From: Akkermansia muciniphila
GTDB taxonomy: Bacteria; Verrucomicrobiota; Verrucomicrobiia; Verrucomicrobiales; DEV007
NCBI GenBank assembly: GCA_945883495.1
Contig: CAMCXS010000009.1
Coordinates: forward strand, 35,238 to 99,237
DNA: 64,000 nt
Direction of reading: 5' to 3'
Positions within the stretch are counted from its first letter, which is position 1. Each line of letters begins with the position of its first letter. The notes beneath the pieces were generated by a model. The model had not been told where the DNA came from. It saw nothing but the letters and a program-made list of their open reading frames with translations, and made no database searches. The position numbers were made by a program, and so were the translations under genes. This document shows positions 31,811-41,220 of the stretch, one piece after another.

Positions 31811-33115
31811 ATGGCCCGAGCCCCCCTCTGTTCCGTCCTACTGTTTGCCTTCGCGACCGTTTTGCTGGCGGCTCCTCCCGTGCCTCGGGAAGAGGCCTAT
31901 GCCATGCTCGCCCCGCGACAGGCTCCCGGTGCGGGAACGGCGCCCGAAGGCATCGCCGGCCGGGTACTTTGCGGCTACCAAGGCTGGTTTCGTGCTGAGG
32001 GCGATGGCAGCGGGCTCGGATTCACTCATTACCAACGAGCGGGAAAGTTTGAGCCGGGCTTCTGTTCGATCGATCTTTGGCCGGATCTCACCGGGTTCGA
32101 TGCGGACGAACTCTATCCGACGCCGTTCGTCTTTCCCGACGGCAGCCCCGCGCCGGTCTTCAGTTCGCTGCACCCCAAGACGGTGGACCGGCATTACCGG
32201 TGGATGAAGGAGTATGGCATTGATGGCGTTTTCGTGCAGCGATTCGCCACGCACGGAGCCAAGCCGCATTCGAATTTCGCCGGCGTGGCGGCGGACAATC
32301 GCAAGTTGCAGCTCTGCCGGGATGCGGCAAACGCCCACGGCCGTTGCTGGGCGCTGATGTATGATTTGAGCGGGCTCGCCTCGGAGGATTTTGAGCGCTT
32401 GGCGGGAGACTGGAAAGAGCTGCGCAGCCGGATGAAGTTAGGGACGGACCCGAACGACTCCTCCTATCTTCGGTATCAAGGCAAGCCTCTGGTGGCGGTT
32501 TGGGGAATCGGCTTCAACGATGGCCGGGCCTACAATCTGGAAAATTGCGAATGGTTTTTGCGCCTGCTCAGGCACAATCCGGAATGGGGCGGCATGAGCA
32601 TCATGGTCGGTGTGCCCTACGGCTGGCGGACCTTGGATCGCGACTGCGCCCCGGACCCGCGTTTGCACGAGGTTTTGAAGCTGGCGGATGTGATCAGTCC
32701 TTGGGCGGTGGGACGATATGGGAAGATGGAACAAATCGACAAAATCGCGGCGCCGGCGATTCGCGAGGACCAAGCTTGGTGCGACGAGCGCAAGATCTCC
32801 TATCTCCCGGTGGTTTTTCCGGGATTCAGTTGGCATAACCTGAGGGCAGGAGAGGCTCCGCTCAATGCCATTCCCCGCGAGAACGGGCGTTTTCTGTGGA
32901 AACAATTCACTGCCGCAAAGGGTGCGGGAGCCAAAGGGGCTTATGTGGCGATGTTCGACGAGATCGATGAGGCCACGGCGATACTTCCCTGCCGCAGCGA
33001 AACCCCGGTGGGTGCCTCGCCGTTCGTCAGTTATCAAGGCTTGCCGGCGGACCACTATCTTTGGTTGTGCGGAGAAGGAGGGAGATTGCTGAGGGACGAG
33101 CTGCCTTCCCGCTGA
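31811..33115 (+). CDS. Secreted GH71/99-like glycoside hydrolase
   Basis: A 434-residue exported protein (signal peptide MARAPLCSVLLFAFATVLLA). The body resembles the glycoside hydrolase 71/99-like group: GRVLCGYQGWFRAEGDGSG, HYRWMKEYGIDGVFVQRFAT, KPLVAVWGIGFNDGR, and GAYVAMFDEIDEATAI near the end. GH99 enzymes act on alpha-mannosidic links and GH71 on alpha-1,3-glucan; which applies here cannot be told. The ATG at 31811 is preferred to the GTG at 31802. The sulfatase gene starts seven bases after its stop, so the pair probably acts on a sulfated polysaccharide. Confidence 0.8.
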   Translation: MARAPLCSVLLFAFATVLLAAPPVPREEAYAMLAPRQAPGAGTAPEGIAGRVLCGYQGWFRAEGDGSGLGFTHYQRAGKFEPGFCSIDLWPDLTGFDADELYPTPFVFPDGSPAPVFSSLHPKTVDRHYRWMKEYGIDGVFVQRFATHGAKPHSNFAGVAADNRKLQLCRDAANAHGRCWALMYDLSGLASEDFERLAGDWKELRSRMKLGTDPNDSSYLRYQGKPLVAVWGIGFNDGRAYNLENCEWFLRLLRHNPEWGGMSIMVGVPYGWRTLDRDCAPDPRLHEVLKLADVISPWAVGRYGKMEQIDKIAAPAIREDQAWCDERKISYLPVVFPGFSWHNLRAGEAPLNAIPRENGRFLWKQFTAAKGAGAKGAYVAMFDEIDEATAILPCRSETPVGASPFVSYQGLPADHYLWLCGEGGRLLRDELPSR

Positions 33116-33122
33116 TCGGACG

Positions 33123-35060
33123 ATGAACGCCTTCTCAATCTGGCTCTGTTTCTGCTTGGCTGGCGCGTTTGCGGCGGATGAACGGCGACCCAACATTCTC
33201 TGGATCACCGTGGAGGACATGAGCCCACATCTCGGTTGCTATGGAGATCACTATGCTCGCACGCCGAACATTGATCGGTTGGCAAAGGATAGCGTGCTCT
33301 ACACGCAGGCGTTCGCTGCGTCGCCGGTTTGTTCGCCGTCGCGCTCCTGTTTGATCACGGGTCGTTATCCTGTCTCCACCGGCACGCATCCGATGCGCTC
33401 GGAATTTCCTCTGTCGGCGTCGGTGCATGGGTTTCCGTTTTACCTGCGCCAGGCTGGCTATTTTACGACGAACAATGTCAAAACGGATTACAACACCGCC
33501 GATGCCGCGCGGCTCATCGCCGAATCGTGGGATGTCTCCAGTGAAACCGCCCACTGGCGCGATGCGCGACGCCAGCCAGGGCAGCCGTTTTTTGCGGTGT
33601 TCAATGATATGACGACGCATCAATCGCGTTCGATGTCTTGGTCTTACGATGCGTTCGTGAAACACGTTCAATCCCAGCTCCGGCCGGAGGAAGTCCACAA
33701 CCCGGCGCAAGCGGAAGTGCCGCCGTATTATCCCGACACCCCGGTGGTGCGGCGCACCTTGGCGCGGTATGCGGATTGCATTACGCTGATGGACCGGAAC
33801 ACGGGACGAATCCTAGCGGAACTGGAGGAAGATGGGCTGGCGGATGATACGATTGTGTTCTTTTTCTCAGACCACGGTGCTGGCTTGCCGCGCCACAAGC
33901 GCTTGCTGCACGACTCGGGGATGCGGGTGCCGTTGCTGGTGCGTTTTCCGGCGAAATATCAGGATCTGGCGCCGGCGGCTCCCGGGACTTCGACGGACCG
34001 GCTGGTGAGTTTTGTGGATTTCGCCCCCACGGTTCTTCACCTGGTGGGCATCGATCCTCCGGCGCAGTTTCAGGGAGGGCCTTTCGCCGGAGCGACTCCA
34101 AGCGCCCCGCGAGATTATGTCTACGGAAGCCGAGACCGCGTGGATGAAGCCTTCGAAATGATGCGAAGTCTCCGGGATCGTCAATATCTCTACCTCCGCC
34201 ATTATCATCCGGGGACCAGTTTCAATCAGCCGGAAGCCTATTCCGATACCTCGGAGATCCGGCGGGACATCACGGAATTTGCCCGGCGGCAGCCCGAGGC
34301 GCTCACGGCAGCGCAGCGTGAATACGCGGGTCCGGGAAAACCAGCGGAGGCGCTTTATGACGTGACGGCCGATCCAGCGCAGATCGACAATTTGGTGGAG
34401 CGTCCTGAGCACGCCGACGTGTTGGGCCGCTTCCGGCGCGACTTTCGCCGATACCGGGCCGAGATCGGAGATCGCGGCGCGTTGACGGAGGATTCGCTGT
34501 GGCAGTTTGCCAAGCACGGCGAAGCGCCCAGCTCTGAGCGTCTTGCCGCAGCCTGGGAGGCTGCCGACTCGGTGGGATCGGCCGACGTGGCCTCGCTTTT
34601 GCCGTTGCTGGAGGCGGAGGAAGCGGATCGCCGTTTTTGGGCGTTGTCAGCCTTGCGCCACGCCGGGTTTACGGACGCGGCAAAGATCGCGCGATTGCTT
34701 GCCGATCCCGCTCCTCCGGTGCGGTTGGAGGCTGCTCGCTGGCTGGTGGAGGACGGGAGCCAAGCCGACCAGGCCGCGGCAGTCTCTGTTCTCCGGGAGG
34801 GGCTGCGGGAGGAGGGCTGGTGGAACGCGCTGCACGCTTGCCGTTGCCTGGAGCTGCTGGGGGATCGAGCCCGGGCCGCGCTCCCGGACATGCGAGCGTT
34901 GTATCAGCGGACGCGATGGAAGGACGGAGATGCGGAGCTGTTCCTGGCGTTCTCGTCGGGGGCTTGGCTCGACTCGATCGGGGAAAAGGTGACGCCGTGG
35001 GATTTTAGTCCAGAGGCTGGACCGTTCCGGGTGCCAGCGGACGTGAACGGACCGAGGTGA
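33123..35060 (+). CDS. Secreted sulfatase with C-terminal HEAT-like region
   Basis: A 645-residue type I sulfatase, exported by a signal peptide (MNAFSIWLCFCLAGAFAADE). RPNILWITVEDMSPHLGCYG holds the metal-binding Asp. C-S-P-S-R at residues 70-74 is the C-x-P-x-R site where Cys becomes formylglycine. Later blocks are NDMTTHQSRSMSW and FFFSDHGAGLPRHKR (metal-binding D-H). The overall pattern is closest to heparan N-sulfatase-like enzymes. Residues ~480-620 are alanine- and leucine-rich helical repeats like HEAT. It needs an active formylglycine enzyme; the two FGE-like proteins in this window seem unfit, so the maturase is probably encoded elsewhere. Confidence 0.9.
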   Translation: MNAFSIWLCFCLAGAFAADERRPNILWITVEDMSPHLGCYGDHYARTPNIDRLAKDSVLYTQAFAASPVCSPSRSCLITGRYPVSTGTHPMRSEFPLSASVHGFPFYLRQAGYFTTNNVKTDYNTADAARLIAESWDVSSETAHWRDARRQPGQPFFAVFNDMTTHQSRSMSWSYDAFVKHVQSQLRPEEVHNPAQAEVPPYYPDTPVVRRTLARYADCITLMDRNTGRILAELEEDGLADDTIVFFFSDHGAGLPRHKRLLHDSGMRVPLLVRFPAKYQDLAPAAPGTSTDRLVSFVDFAPTVLHLVGIDPPAQFQGGPFAGATPSAPRDYVYGSRDRVDEAFEMMRSLRDRQYLYLRHYHPGTSFNQPEAYSDTSEIRRDITEFARRQPEALTAAQREYAGPGKPAEALYDVTADPAQIDNLVERPEHADVLGRFRRDFRRYRAEIGDRGALTEDSLWQFAKHGEAPSSERLAAAWEAADSVGSADVASLLPLLEAEEADRRFWALSALRHAGFTDAAKIARLLADPAPPVRLEAARWLVEDGSQADQAAAVSVLREGLREEGWWNALHACRCLELLGDRARAALPDMRALYQRTRWKDGDAELFLAFSSGAWLDSIGEKVTPWDFSPEAGPFRVPADVNGPR

Positions 35061-35063
35061 CTG

Positions 35064-35828
35064 TCAGATGGCGGATGGCGCGGAAATCCACGCGGTCGTG
35101 ATGCCGTCTCCGCTGGCCAAACCGAGCCGCATCTTCATTTGTCCGGCGAGCACGGCGGCGATGGTCAGGCCGAGGCCAAAGTGATCGTGACCTTTCGTGG
35201 TCATGAACGGCTTGAAGACTTGAGGCAGACGCTCTTCGGGAATCACCGTGCCGGAATTGCGCACGACGAGATCGACGCGGCCCTCGCTGGCGGGGCTAAG
35301 CTCGCCTGGAGCAAGCAGAAGGACCTCGACCTTCCCTCCTTTGCCGGCAGCTTCGGCCGCGTTGCGGACGAGTTCGAGCAAGGCTTCCTTGAAGCGCGAC
35401 GAATCAGCGGTCACGGGTTGTGCTTTGGCGGAAAGGCTCATGGTGATGTTCGCTCCGCAGTTTTTGCAGATGTCGATGAACTTGCTTTCCATCAGCGGGA
35501 GGAAGTCCAGTAGATTGAGACTCTGTGGAGTGATCCGGGAACAACCGCCGGCGGCGAGCACGCGCTCACTCAGGGAGGTATTGTGCAGCGCGGAATTGCG
35601 CATTTGCTGCACGCTCTCCACCGTGTTCTCATCGAGATCGTCCGTCATCAGGATGAGGCTGGTGAAGCCTTGCACGACGGCCAGCGAGTTGTTGTTTTTG
35701 TGCGCCCACCCACGGAGCAGTTCCTTGTAGAAGTCGCGGGTCGGCGATTCCTCGAGCACCAAGTGGTCTGCGAAGAGGAAGTTTAGCTTTTGAGCGGGAG
35801 CCGAAGGGGTACGGGCCATGGGAGGCAT
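35064..35828 (-). CDS. Histidine kinase-like ATPase without sensor domain
   Basis: A 254-residue protein. WAHKNNNSLAVVQGF (residues ~40-55) resembles a degenerate H-box with His kept. The ATP-binding domain has LLELVRNAAEAAGKGG (N-box), VRNSGTVIPEE (a changed G1 box), and HFGLGLTIAAVLAGQM (G2). It has no PAS, membrane or receiver domain. It could be a signalling kinase fed by a separate sensor, or an anti-sigma-like ATPase. Its stop lies three bases from the end of the convergent sulfatase gene. Confidence 0.78.
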   Translation of the reverse strand: MPPMARTPSAPAQKLNFLFADHLVLEESPTRDFYKELLRGWAHKNNNSLAVVQGFTSLILMTDDLDENTVESVQQMRNSALHNTSLSERVLAAGGCSRITPQSLNLLDFLPLMESKFIDICKNCGANITMSLSAKAQPVTADSSRFKEALLELVRNAAEAAGKGGKVEVLLLAPGELSPASEGRVDLVVRNSGTVIPEERLPQVFKPFMTTKGHDHFGLGLTIAAVLAGQMKMRLGLASGDGITTAWISAPSAI

Positions 35829-35917
35829 GTTATGGGGCGACCGACTTTCGGCAAGATGAATCTATCGCCTACAGCAAATTTAAGGTTGAGGAGTCTACGG
35901 AAAATATCGAAACCATC

Positions 35918-36757
35918 TCAAAATGTGGATTCTAATCGCACTGTCTCCGCTGCCGCGATCGTTTCCACCCGTCCGCAGGCCGTCAGTTCGACCCGCATCT
36001 CCCCGTTCTCCGCGAACCCGATCAGCTTGCCTTCTTGCCACTTGCCTTGCTGGCTGAAGCGGATGTTGCGTCCCAAGAGCATGCTCCGGGCTGCCACTTC
36101 TTCTAGCACTTGAGGAAAGTCGCTTTCGCTCCGGGCGTAGACGGCCGTCAATTCGGCGAGAATCGCGCCTGCCAGGTGATTGCGGTCCACAGCGACGCCT
36201 CCATTCAAGCCGCGCACGGAAGTCAGTGTATGAAAAAGCTCCGCGGGAAACTCCTCCGGCAACGAATTGGCATTGATGCCAATTCCCAGAACTAAGTGGG
36301 GAGCGCTTCGGGAGCCTTTCAACTCCAGGAGAATCCCGGCGAGCTTACGGCCGTCCGCATAGACATCGTTGGGCCACTTCAGTTGAACCGGGATTCGCTC
36401 GCTCCAACCCTGCGCCGCTCGTGCCACCGCCAACCCGGCCACGTGGGCCAACCGCGGCCAGTGGGGGAGGGGCCAGAGCGGACGGAGCAGCACGGAGAAC
36501 GTCAGATTCTTCCCCGTCGGCGCGCTCCAACGGTTTCCGCCGCGCCCACGCCCAGCCGTTTGTGTCTCCGCGAAAACGGCGCATCCTTCGGGAGCACCCG
36601 CCGCCCCCAGGGCATCGATCCGGTCGTTTGTGGAGCCGATCGATTCATGAATTTCAATCGAGCTGCCCAACCGGACCACTTCCGGCCCCAAGCGAAGGGA
36701 ACGGCAACCCGCTTCCAGGGCATGGGTGATCGCGGAGGCGACGAGTGGATCCTTCAT
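35918..36757 (-). CDS. birA: Biotin--[acetyl-CoA-carboxylase] ligase
   Basis: A 279-residue biotin-protein ligase. ESIGSTNDRIDALGAAGAPE, FAETQTAGRGRGGNRWSAPT (the biotinyl-AMP G-R-G-R-x-G loop), VQLKWPNDVYADGRKLAGIL and LVLGIGINANSLPEEF are the catalytic blocks. There is no N-terminal winged helix, so it is a monofunctional ligase without repressor activity. The ATG overlaps the nadC stop by four bases (ATGA), so the two are coupled. Confidence 0.94.
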   Translation of the reverse strand: MKDPLVASAITHALEAGCRSLRLGPEVVRLGSSIEIHESIGSTNDRIDALGAAGAPEGCAVFAETQTAGRGRGGNRWSAPTGKNLTFSVLLRPLWPLPHWPRLAHVAGLAVARAAQGWSERIPVQLKWPNDVYADGRKLAGILLELKGSRSAPHLVLGIGINANSLPEEFPAELFHTLTSVRGLNGGVAVDRNHLAGAILAELTAVYARSESDFPQVLEEVAARSMLLGRNIRFSQQGKWQEGKLIGFAENGEMRVELTACGRVETIAAAETVRLESTF

Positions 36758-37632
36758 GCAGGCGTCGCGGCGGTGATTTCCAAGGAGACATCGACCGATG
36801 GCGCGGAATGCGTGAGCGCTCCGACGGACACGAAATCGACCCCAGTTTCGGCGATTCCGCGCACGGTCTGGAGATTCACCCCGCCGCTTGCTTCCAGCAA
36901 CACGGCTGGATTGGCGGCATCGCGGAGTTTCACCGCTTCGCGCATCTGGTCGAGCGTCATGTTATCCAGAAGAATTACATCGACTCCGGTCAGCGCGAGG
37001 AAGGCATCGAGCTGTTTCAAGGTATCCACTTCCAGCTCGATTTTCATGCCTGGATACGCCTTCCGGACTCGCTCGATGCCAGCGCTCAACGCCGGAAGCC
37101 GGTGTTCCGCGACGAGGTGATTGTCCTTCACCATCACGGCATCGTAGAGTCCGAATCGATGGTTTGTGCCGCCGCCGTGCGCCACCGCGGCCTTTTCCAG
37201 CACGCGCCAGCCTGGAGTCGTTTTGCGGGTATCGAGAATCCGGCAAGAAGTTCCCGCCACGGCTTCCACGAAGCGCCGCGTCAGGCTGGCGACGCCGGAG
37301 AGGTGTTGCACGAAATTCAAGGCGGTTCGTTCCGCCGTGAGGATCGGGCCCAAGCGTCCTTCCACTTCCAGCACCGACACTCCGGGCGGGGCGGTGTCGC
37401 CATCGACGGCCAGCAAGCGGACTTGCAACGAGGGATCGACCCGCTTGAAGACTTGTCGAGCGATCTCCAGGCCTGAAAGCACGGTTCCTGGCTGCTTGGC
37501 GAACATCCGGGCGCGGCCCTTGGCATCTGGAGGGACAAACGAGTGGGTCGTGACGTCGCCGTGATCGCCCAAATCTTCCCGTAGCGCGGCTTCGATCAAG
37601 GGATCCGCCACATCCTTTACTGGCGCAGTCAT
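36754..37632 (-). CDS. nadC: Nicotinate-nucleotide pyrophosphorylase (quinolinate phosphoribosyltransferase)
   Basis: A 292-residue enzyme that turns quinolinate and PRPP into nicotinate mononucleotide in NAD synthesis. It contains EDLGDHGDVTTHSF, TAERTALNFVQHLSGVASLT, CRILDTRKTTPGWRVLEKAA (the T-R-K-T-x-P-G active site), KDNHLV, and EVDTLKQLDAFLALTGVDVI. The length is normal. It is upstream of birA and divergent from the PBP gene, about 20-45 bases away. Confidence 0.96.
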   Translation of the reverse strand: MTAPVKDVADPLIEAALREDLGDHGDVTTHSFVPPDAKGRARMFAKQPGTVLSGLEIARQVFKRVDPSLQVRLLAVDGDTAPPGVSVLEVEGRLGPILTAERTALNFVQHLSGVASLTRRFVEAVAGTSCRILDTRKTTPGWRVLEKAAVAHGGGTNHRFGLYDAVMVKDNHLVAEHRLPALSAGIERVRKAYPGMKIELEVDTLKQLDAFLALTGVDVILLDNMTLDQMREAVKLRDAANPAVLLEASGGVNLQTVRGIAETGVDFVSVGALTHSAPSVDVSLEITAATPA

Positions 37633-37651
37633 GAAAGTCTGATAATGTTAA

Positions 37652-39859
37652 GTGTTCTCTTGCCCTAATCTAGCCGTGCCGCGCGATCCCAACGCACCCG
37701 ATTTTGAACCCGTCTCCGATCCGTTCGCGACGCCACCGAAGTGGCTTCAGTCGGCGACACGTCATTTCCGGAATCTGATCCTTTTGGTGATTGGGTTGAT
37801 CGTGGGGTTCTTGGGCGTGGTGCTCGGGTACTACTACCATCTGGCGGAAAAGGAGGACATCAGCTTGGTCGGGAAAATGCCCGAGCGCTCGATTGTTTAC
37901 GATTGGAAAAAGCGTGAAATCGGCAGGCTGCACGGGGAGAACCGCACCCTGGTGACAAAAACCGAAGTGTCCACTTACTTTGTGGATGCGCTGCTGGCCC
38001 GGGAGGATTCGCGGTTTTATCACCACGGCGGGATCGACTGGCGGGGCGTGGCCCGTTCCATCTTGCGCAACATCAAAGACGGTGGGATGACGCAAGGCGC
38101 CAGTACGCTGACGATGCAGCTCGCGCGATGCAGTTTTGAGATCCGGGAGAAGACGCTGCACCGCAAGCTCCTTGAGGCGATGCTGGCATGGCGCATCGAG
38201 CGGACCTACGACAAAAACGAAATTCTCATCCACTACATGAACCGGATCTACTTCGGGTCCGGGGTCTACGGGGTGGAATTGGCCTCCCAGGCCTACTTCG
38301 GGAAGCCGGCCAAGGCGATGGGGCTTGGGGAGGCAGCGATGCTGGCCGGCATCATCCGGGGACCGAACCGTTTTTCCCCTTTCCGGCATTACGAAGACGC
38401 GGTGAAAGAGCGAAATACGGTGCTGGACCGGATGTTGATCCACGGCTTCGTCACCGTGGAGGAAGTGGCGGCGGCCAAAGCCGTGGAAGTGGCCGTGATG
38501 GACCCGCTCCACATCGCCGAGCCTCCCGTTTCCTATGCGATGGAGGTGGTTCGCCGGGACTTGGAATTGATTTTGGCGCAGCAAGAGACTGAGGAAGGCG
38601 GTCTGCGGATCATCACCTCGCTCGACATCGATTTGCAGCGCACTGCCGAGCAAAGCTTGGAGACCCGTCTCGCCGAGGTGGAGAGCCGTTCCGGATATGT
38701 GCATCAAACGCGCGCCGCCTACTTGGAGCAGAAACAGGCTGGGGTCGCGGTCTCGCCGCAATATCTACAGGGCGCCGTCGTGGTGATTGACAACGTGACG
38801 GGTGGGATCCGCGCCGTTGTGGGGGGACGTAGCTTTCAGGAAAGCCAGTTCAACCGGGCCACCATGTCCCAGCGGCAGATCGGCTCTCTCTTCAAACCGT
38901 TCGTCTACGCCAAGGCCTACGAACACGGATTGCTGCCCGGCACCTGGGTCAGCGATCAACCAATTCAGCCCGGGGAAATCGCCTGGACGCCGGGGCGCAC
39001 CTGGAGTCCTGAAAACTCCGACAAAACCTTTCAAGACCGGTTTCCGGCGGAGGTTGGTCTGATCAAATCCCGCAACACCATGAGCGTCCGGGTGGGCGAG
39101 ATTGCGGGGATTGACCAAATCACCGGTTTGGCTCGCCAAGCCGGATTTAGCGTGCCGACGGAAAAATCACCGCAGATCTATATCGGCAACCTCGGGGCAA
39201 CGCTCCAAGCCGTCACCAGTGCCTACTCGGCCTTCGCTAACGAAGGGGCCTGGATGCGCTCCCACGTGATTCGTTCCGTGGAGGATCAGCGCGGGAACCA
39301 AATTTACCGCCAGCTCACTCCGCGGGTTCGCATCCTCTCGCCGGCCGTGAGCTGGTTGACCACCCGCACTCTGGAGAAGGTCATGGAGCCCGGTGGAACC
39401 GCGCACACTGCCCGGCTCCAGGGCTTCAAGGCGCCGGCTGGCGGCAAAACTGGCACGACCAACAATTACAACGACGCTTGGTTCGTCGGCTTCACTGGAG
39501 AGCTGAGCTGTGGGGTCTGGGTCGGACTGGATCAGCAAAAGAGCATCATCGACCGCGGTTACGGCGCCACCTTGGCGCTCCCGGTCTGGACGGACGTGAT
39601 GGTCTTCGCAGAGAACAATGGCTACCAGCCCAAGCCGTTCCGATCCAGCGTCAACCTGACCCGCGTCGACGTCTGCCGCGTCAGTGGCGGATTGGCGACC
39701 TTGAATTGCAAGGCGGGCAAGCACGCTTACCAGCTCGAGATTCCCTACGAGCTGGCTCCGCGCGAGAGTTGCCGCGATCACGGGATGTTCAACTTGGCCC
39801 AACCCGGTAAGGGCGATGGCAAAGGGATCATCGGGAAGATCCGCGGCTGGTTCCGTTGA
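37652..39859 (+). CDS. Class A penicillin-binding protein (PBP1A family)
   Basis: A bifunctional peptidoglycan synthase of about 735 residues with one N-terminal membrane anchor (LILLVIGLIVGFLGVVLGYY). The GT51 transglycosylase has EDSRFYHHGGIDWRGVARS and GASTLTMQLARCSF. The transpeptidase has S-x-x-K in GSLFKPFVYAKA, S-x-N in KSRNTMSV, and K-T-G in GGKTGTTNNYNDAWFVGFTG. There is no ATG before the anchor. The start is a GTG at 37652 or a GTG at 37676, and the latter gives VPRDPNAPDFEP. No Shine-Dalgarno sequence is visible. Confidence 0.92.
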   Translation: MFSCPNLAVPRDPNAPDFEPVSDPFATPPKWLQSATRHFRNLILLVIGLIVGFLGVVLGYYYHLAEKEDISLVGKMPERSIVYDWKKREIGRLHGENRTLVTKTEVSTYFVDALLAREDSRFYHHGGIDWRGVARSILRNIKDGGMTQGASTLTMQLARCSFEIREKTLHRKLLEAMLAWRIERTYDKNEILIHYMNRIYFGSGVYGVELASQAYFGKPAKAMGLGEAAMLAGIIRGPNRFSPFRHYEDAVKERNTVLDRMLIHGFVTVEEVAAAKAVEVAVMDPLHIAEPPVSYAMEVVRRDLELILAQQETEEGGLRIITSLDIDLQRTAEQSLETRLAEVESRSGYVHQTRAAYLEQKQAGVAVSPQYLQGAVVVIDNVTGGIRAVVGGRSFQESQFNRATMSQRQIGSLFKPFVYAKAYEHGLLPGTWVSDQPIQPGEIAWTPGRTWSPENSDKTFQDRFPAEVGLIKSRNTMSVRVGEIAGIDQITGLARQAGFSVPTEKSPQIYIGNLGATLQAVTSAYSAFANEGAWMRSHVIRSVEDQRGNQIYRQLTPRVRILSPAVSWLTTRTLEKVMEPGGTAHTARLQGFKAPAGGKTGTTNNYNDAWFVGFTGELSCGVWVGLDQQKSIIDRGYGATLALPVWTDVMVFAENNGYQPKPFRSSVNLTRVDVCRVSGGLATLNCKAGKHAYQLEIPYELAPRESCRDHGMFNLAQPGKGDGKGIIGKIRGWFR

Positions 39860-39871
39860 GCCGGCAGTGCC

Positions 39872-40726
39872 TCAGGGCATCCAAGCTTTCACGTAATCCA
39901 CGCACTTGGTCACCTGGGGAAGAGACTCGTACCAATTGTATTCGTACTCGATCGAGATCGGGCCTTCGAATCCCTGAGCGAGGTATTCCTTGAGAATGGC
40001 GTTCACATCGCTTTGCCCGGTGCCGTAGGGCATGTCGTGGGCCACCATGGAGGCTTCGCTCAGGTCTTTGAGGTGGCTGCTGACGATCCGGCCTTTCAAG
40101 ATTCGCACGCACTCCAGCGGGTTCAACCCGGAGCGCATCCAGTGACCCGTGTCCGCGCAGGCGCCGATTCGGGAATCCCGGTCCTTGACCAAGCTTAACA
40201 CGAAGTTGGGATCCCAAAGTTTGTAATTTGGATCGTTTTCGCGTTTCGGATGCTCGTGGATACCGACCTTGATGCCGTATTCAATGGCCAGCTTCTCAAA
40301 GGTATCGATAGCGTCGATCGATTCCGTGTTGATGACCCGAATCCCGAGGGCTTTAGCGAACTCGAAGACTTTGCGGGACTCGGTCTCGTCCGGGCTCAGG
40401 CCGACCACTCCGTAGGCCACCGCGATCAATCCGTGCTCCTTTAGCTTGGCCTTGATCTTCTCGATCGTCTCCGGGGTGGCGTCGTGATGGAGCTTGAGGT
40501 CGGGAAGGTCCGCGGAGAGCTTCTGCCCGGGATAAAACTCGATGACCTTGGCGCCTGAGGCGGCCGTCTTTTCGATGGCCTCAAAGGCGGTGAACTTGTT
40601 GAACGTGTAGGCCTGGCAACCGAGGGCGAAACCGTTGATGCGGTGTTCGGCCGGGATCGGTTCGGCGGCGGAGGCCAATGCAGTGGCGAGCGCCAAGATG
40701 GCAACGTTGAGACTGAGGGCTTTCAT
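39872..40726 (-). CDS. Secreted sugar phosphate isomerase/epimerase-like protein
   Basis: A 284-residue AP-endonuclease-2-like TIM barrel with a signal peptide (MKALSLNVAILALATALASA). Typical parts are FALGCQAYTFNKFTAFEAIE, GAKVIEFYPGQKL, YGIKVGIHEHPKREND, IGACADTGHWMRSGLNPLEC (metal ligands) and GPISIEYEYNWYES. Exported members of this family are frequent in PVC bacteria and probably act on sugars during polymer breakdown. Substrate unknown. Last gene of a three-gene minus-strand unit, just convergent with the PBP gene. Confidence 0.88.
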   Translation of the reverse strand: MKALSLNVAILALATALASAAEPIPAEHRINGFALGCQAYTFNKFTAFEAIEKTAASGAKVIEFYPGQKLSADLPDLKLHHDATPETIEKIKAKLKEHGLIAVAYGVVGLSPDETESRKVFEFAKALGIRVINTESIDAIDTFEKLAIEYGIKVGIHEHPKRENDPNYKLWDPNFVLSLVKDRDSRIGACADTGHWMRSGLNPLECVRILKGRIVSSHLKDLSEASMVAHDMPYGTGQSDVNAILKEYLAQGFEGPISIEYEYNWYESLPQVTKCVDYVKAWMP

Positions 40727-40784
40727 CGCAGAGGATGCTAGATGGGGCCCCGCATCCCGCAAGTACGAAGAATCCGTGCGCGCC

Positions 40785-41165
40785 TCAACTCGCGGGATCG
40801 TCGGCCCGGTATTCCAGCCCAACGGCCGCGGAGATCTCCTGATGCACCTGGAGAAAGCCGTTGTCCACCCAGGCGACCAGAGTGGACTCTTCCTGGTCCA
40901 TGATCCGGATCCACGGCTCAATGGTATCGTCCGCGCGGTCATCCACTCGGCCCACTCCCAGGGCGTCTTTGGCCAATTCCATGAACTCAGAAGCGCCTCG
41001 GATGGCGTCGAGCAGTGAGTCATGTTTGGAGAAATGCGTCCACTCCCCAGGGATGCCATCCGCGATTCCGTCCACGTTAAACTCGACGGAGTAACGCCCG
41101 TTTGGGGACGCGGTCTCCCGGGCGTGCGCTTCTGGGTCGGAGTCAGATTGCGAAGATTCGAGCAT
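40785..41165 (-). CDS. Small unknown acidic protein
   Basis: A 126-residue acidic protein with no signal peptide or membrane segment. The ATG at 41165 is chosen because upstream codons read as non-coding. WTHFSKHDSLLDAIRGASEF, MELAKDALG and STLVAWVDNGFLQVHQE suggest a mixed alpha/beta fold, but I do not recognise a family. It lies about 58 bases before the sugar isomerase gene and 55 bases after the membrane protein gene, so it probably belongs to their operon. Confidence 0.6.
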   Translation of the reverse strand: MLESSQSDSDPEAHARETASPNGRYSVEFNVDGIADGIPGEWTHFSKHDSLLDAIRGASEFMELAKDALGVGRVDDRADDTIEPWIRIMDQEESTLVAWVDNGFLQVHQEISAAVGLEYRADDPAS

Positions 41166-41220
41166 GACGGCGGGGCATCCCGGGGGCCCGGCGGGCAGAG
41201 ATAAACCCACTTGGACCAAA

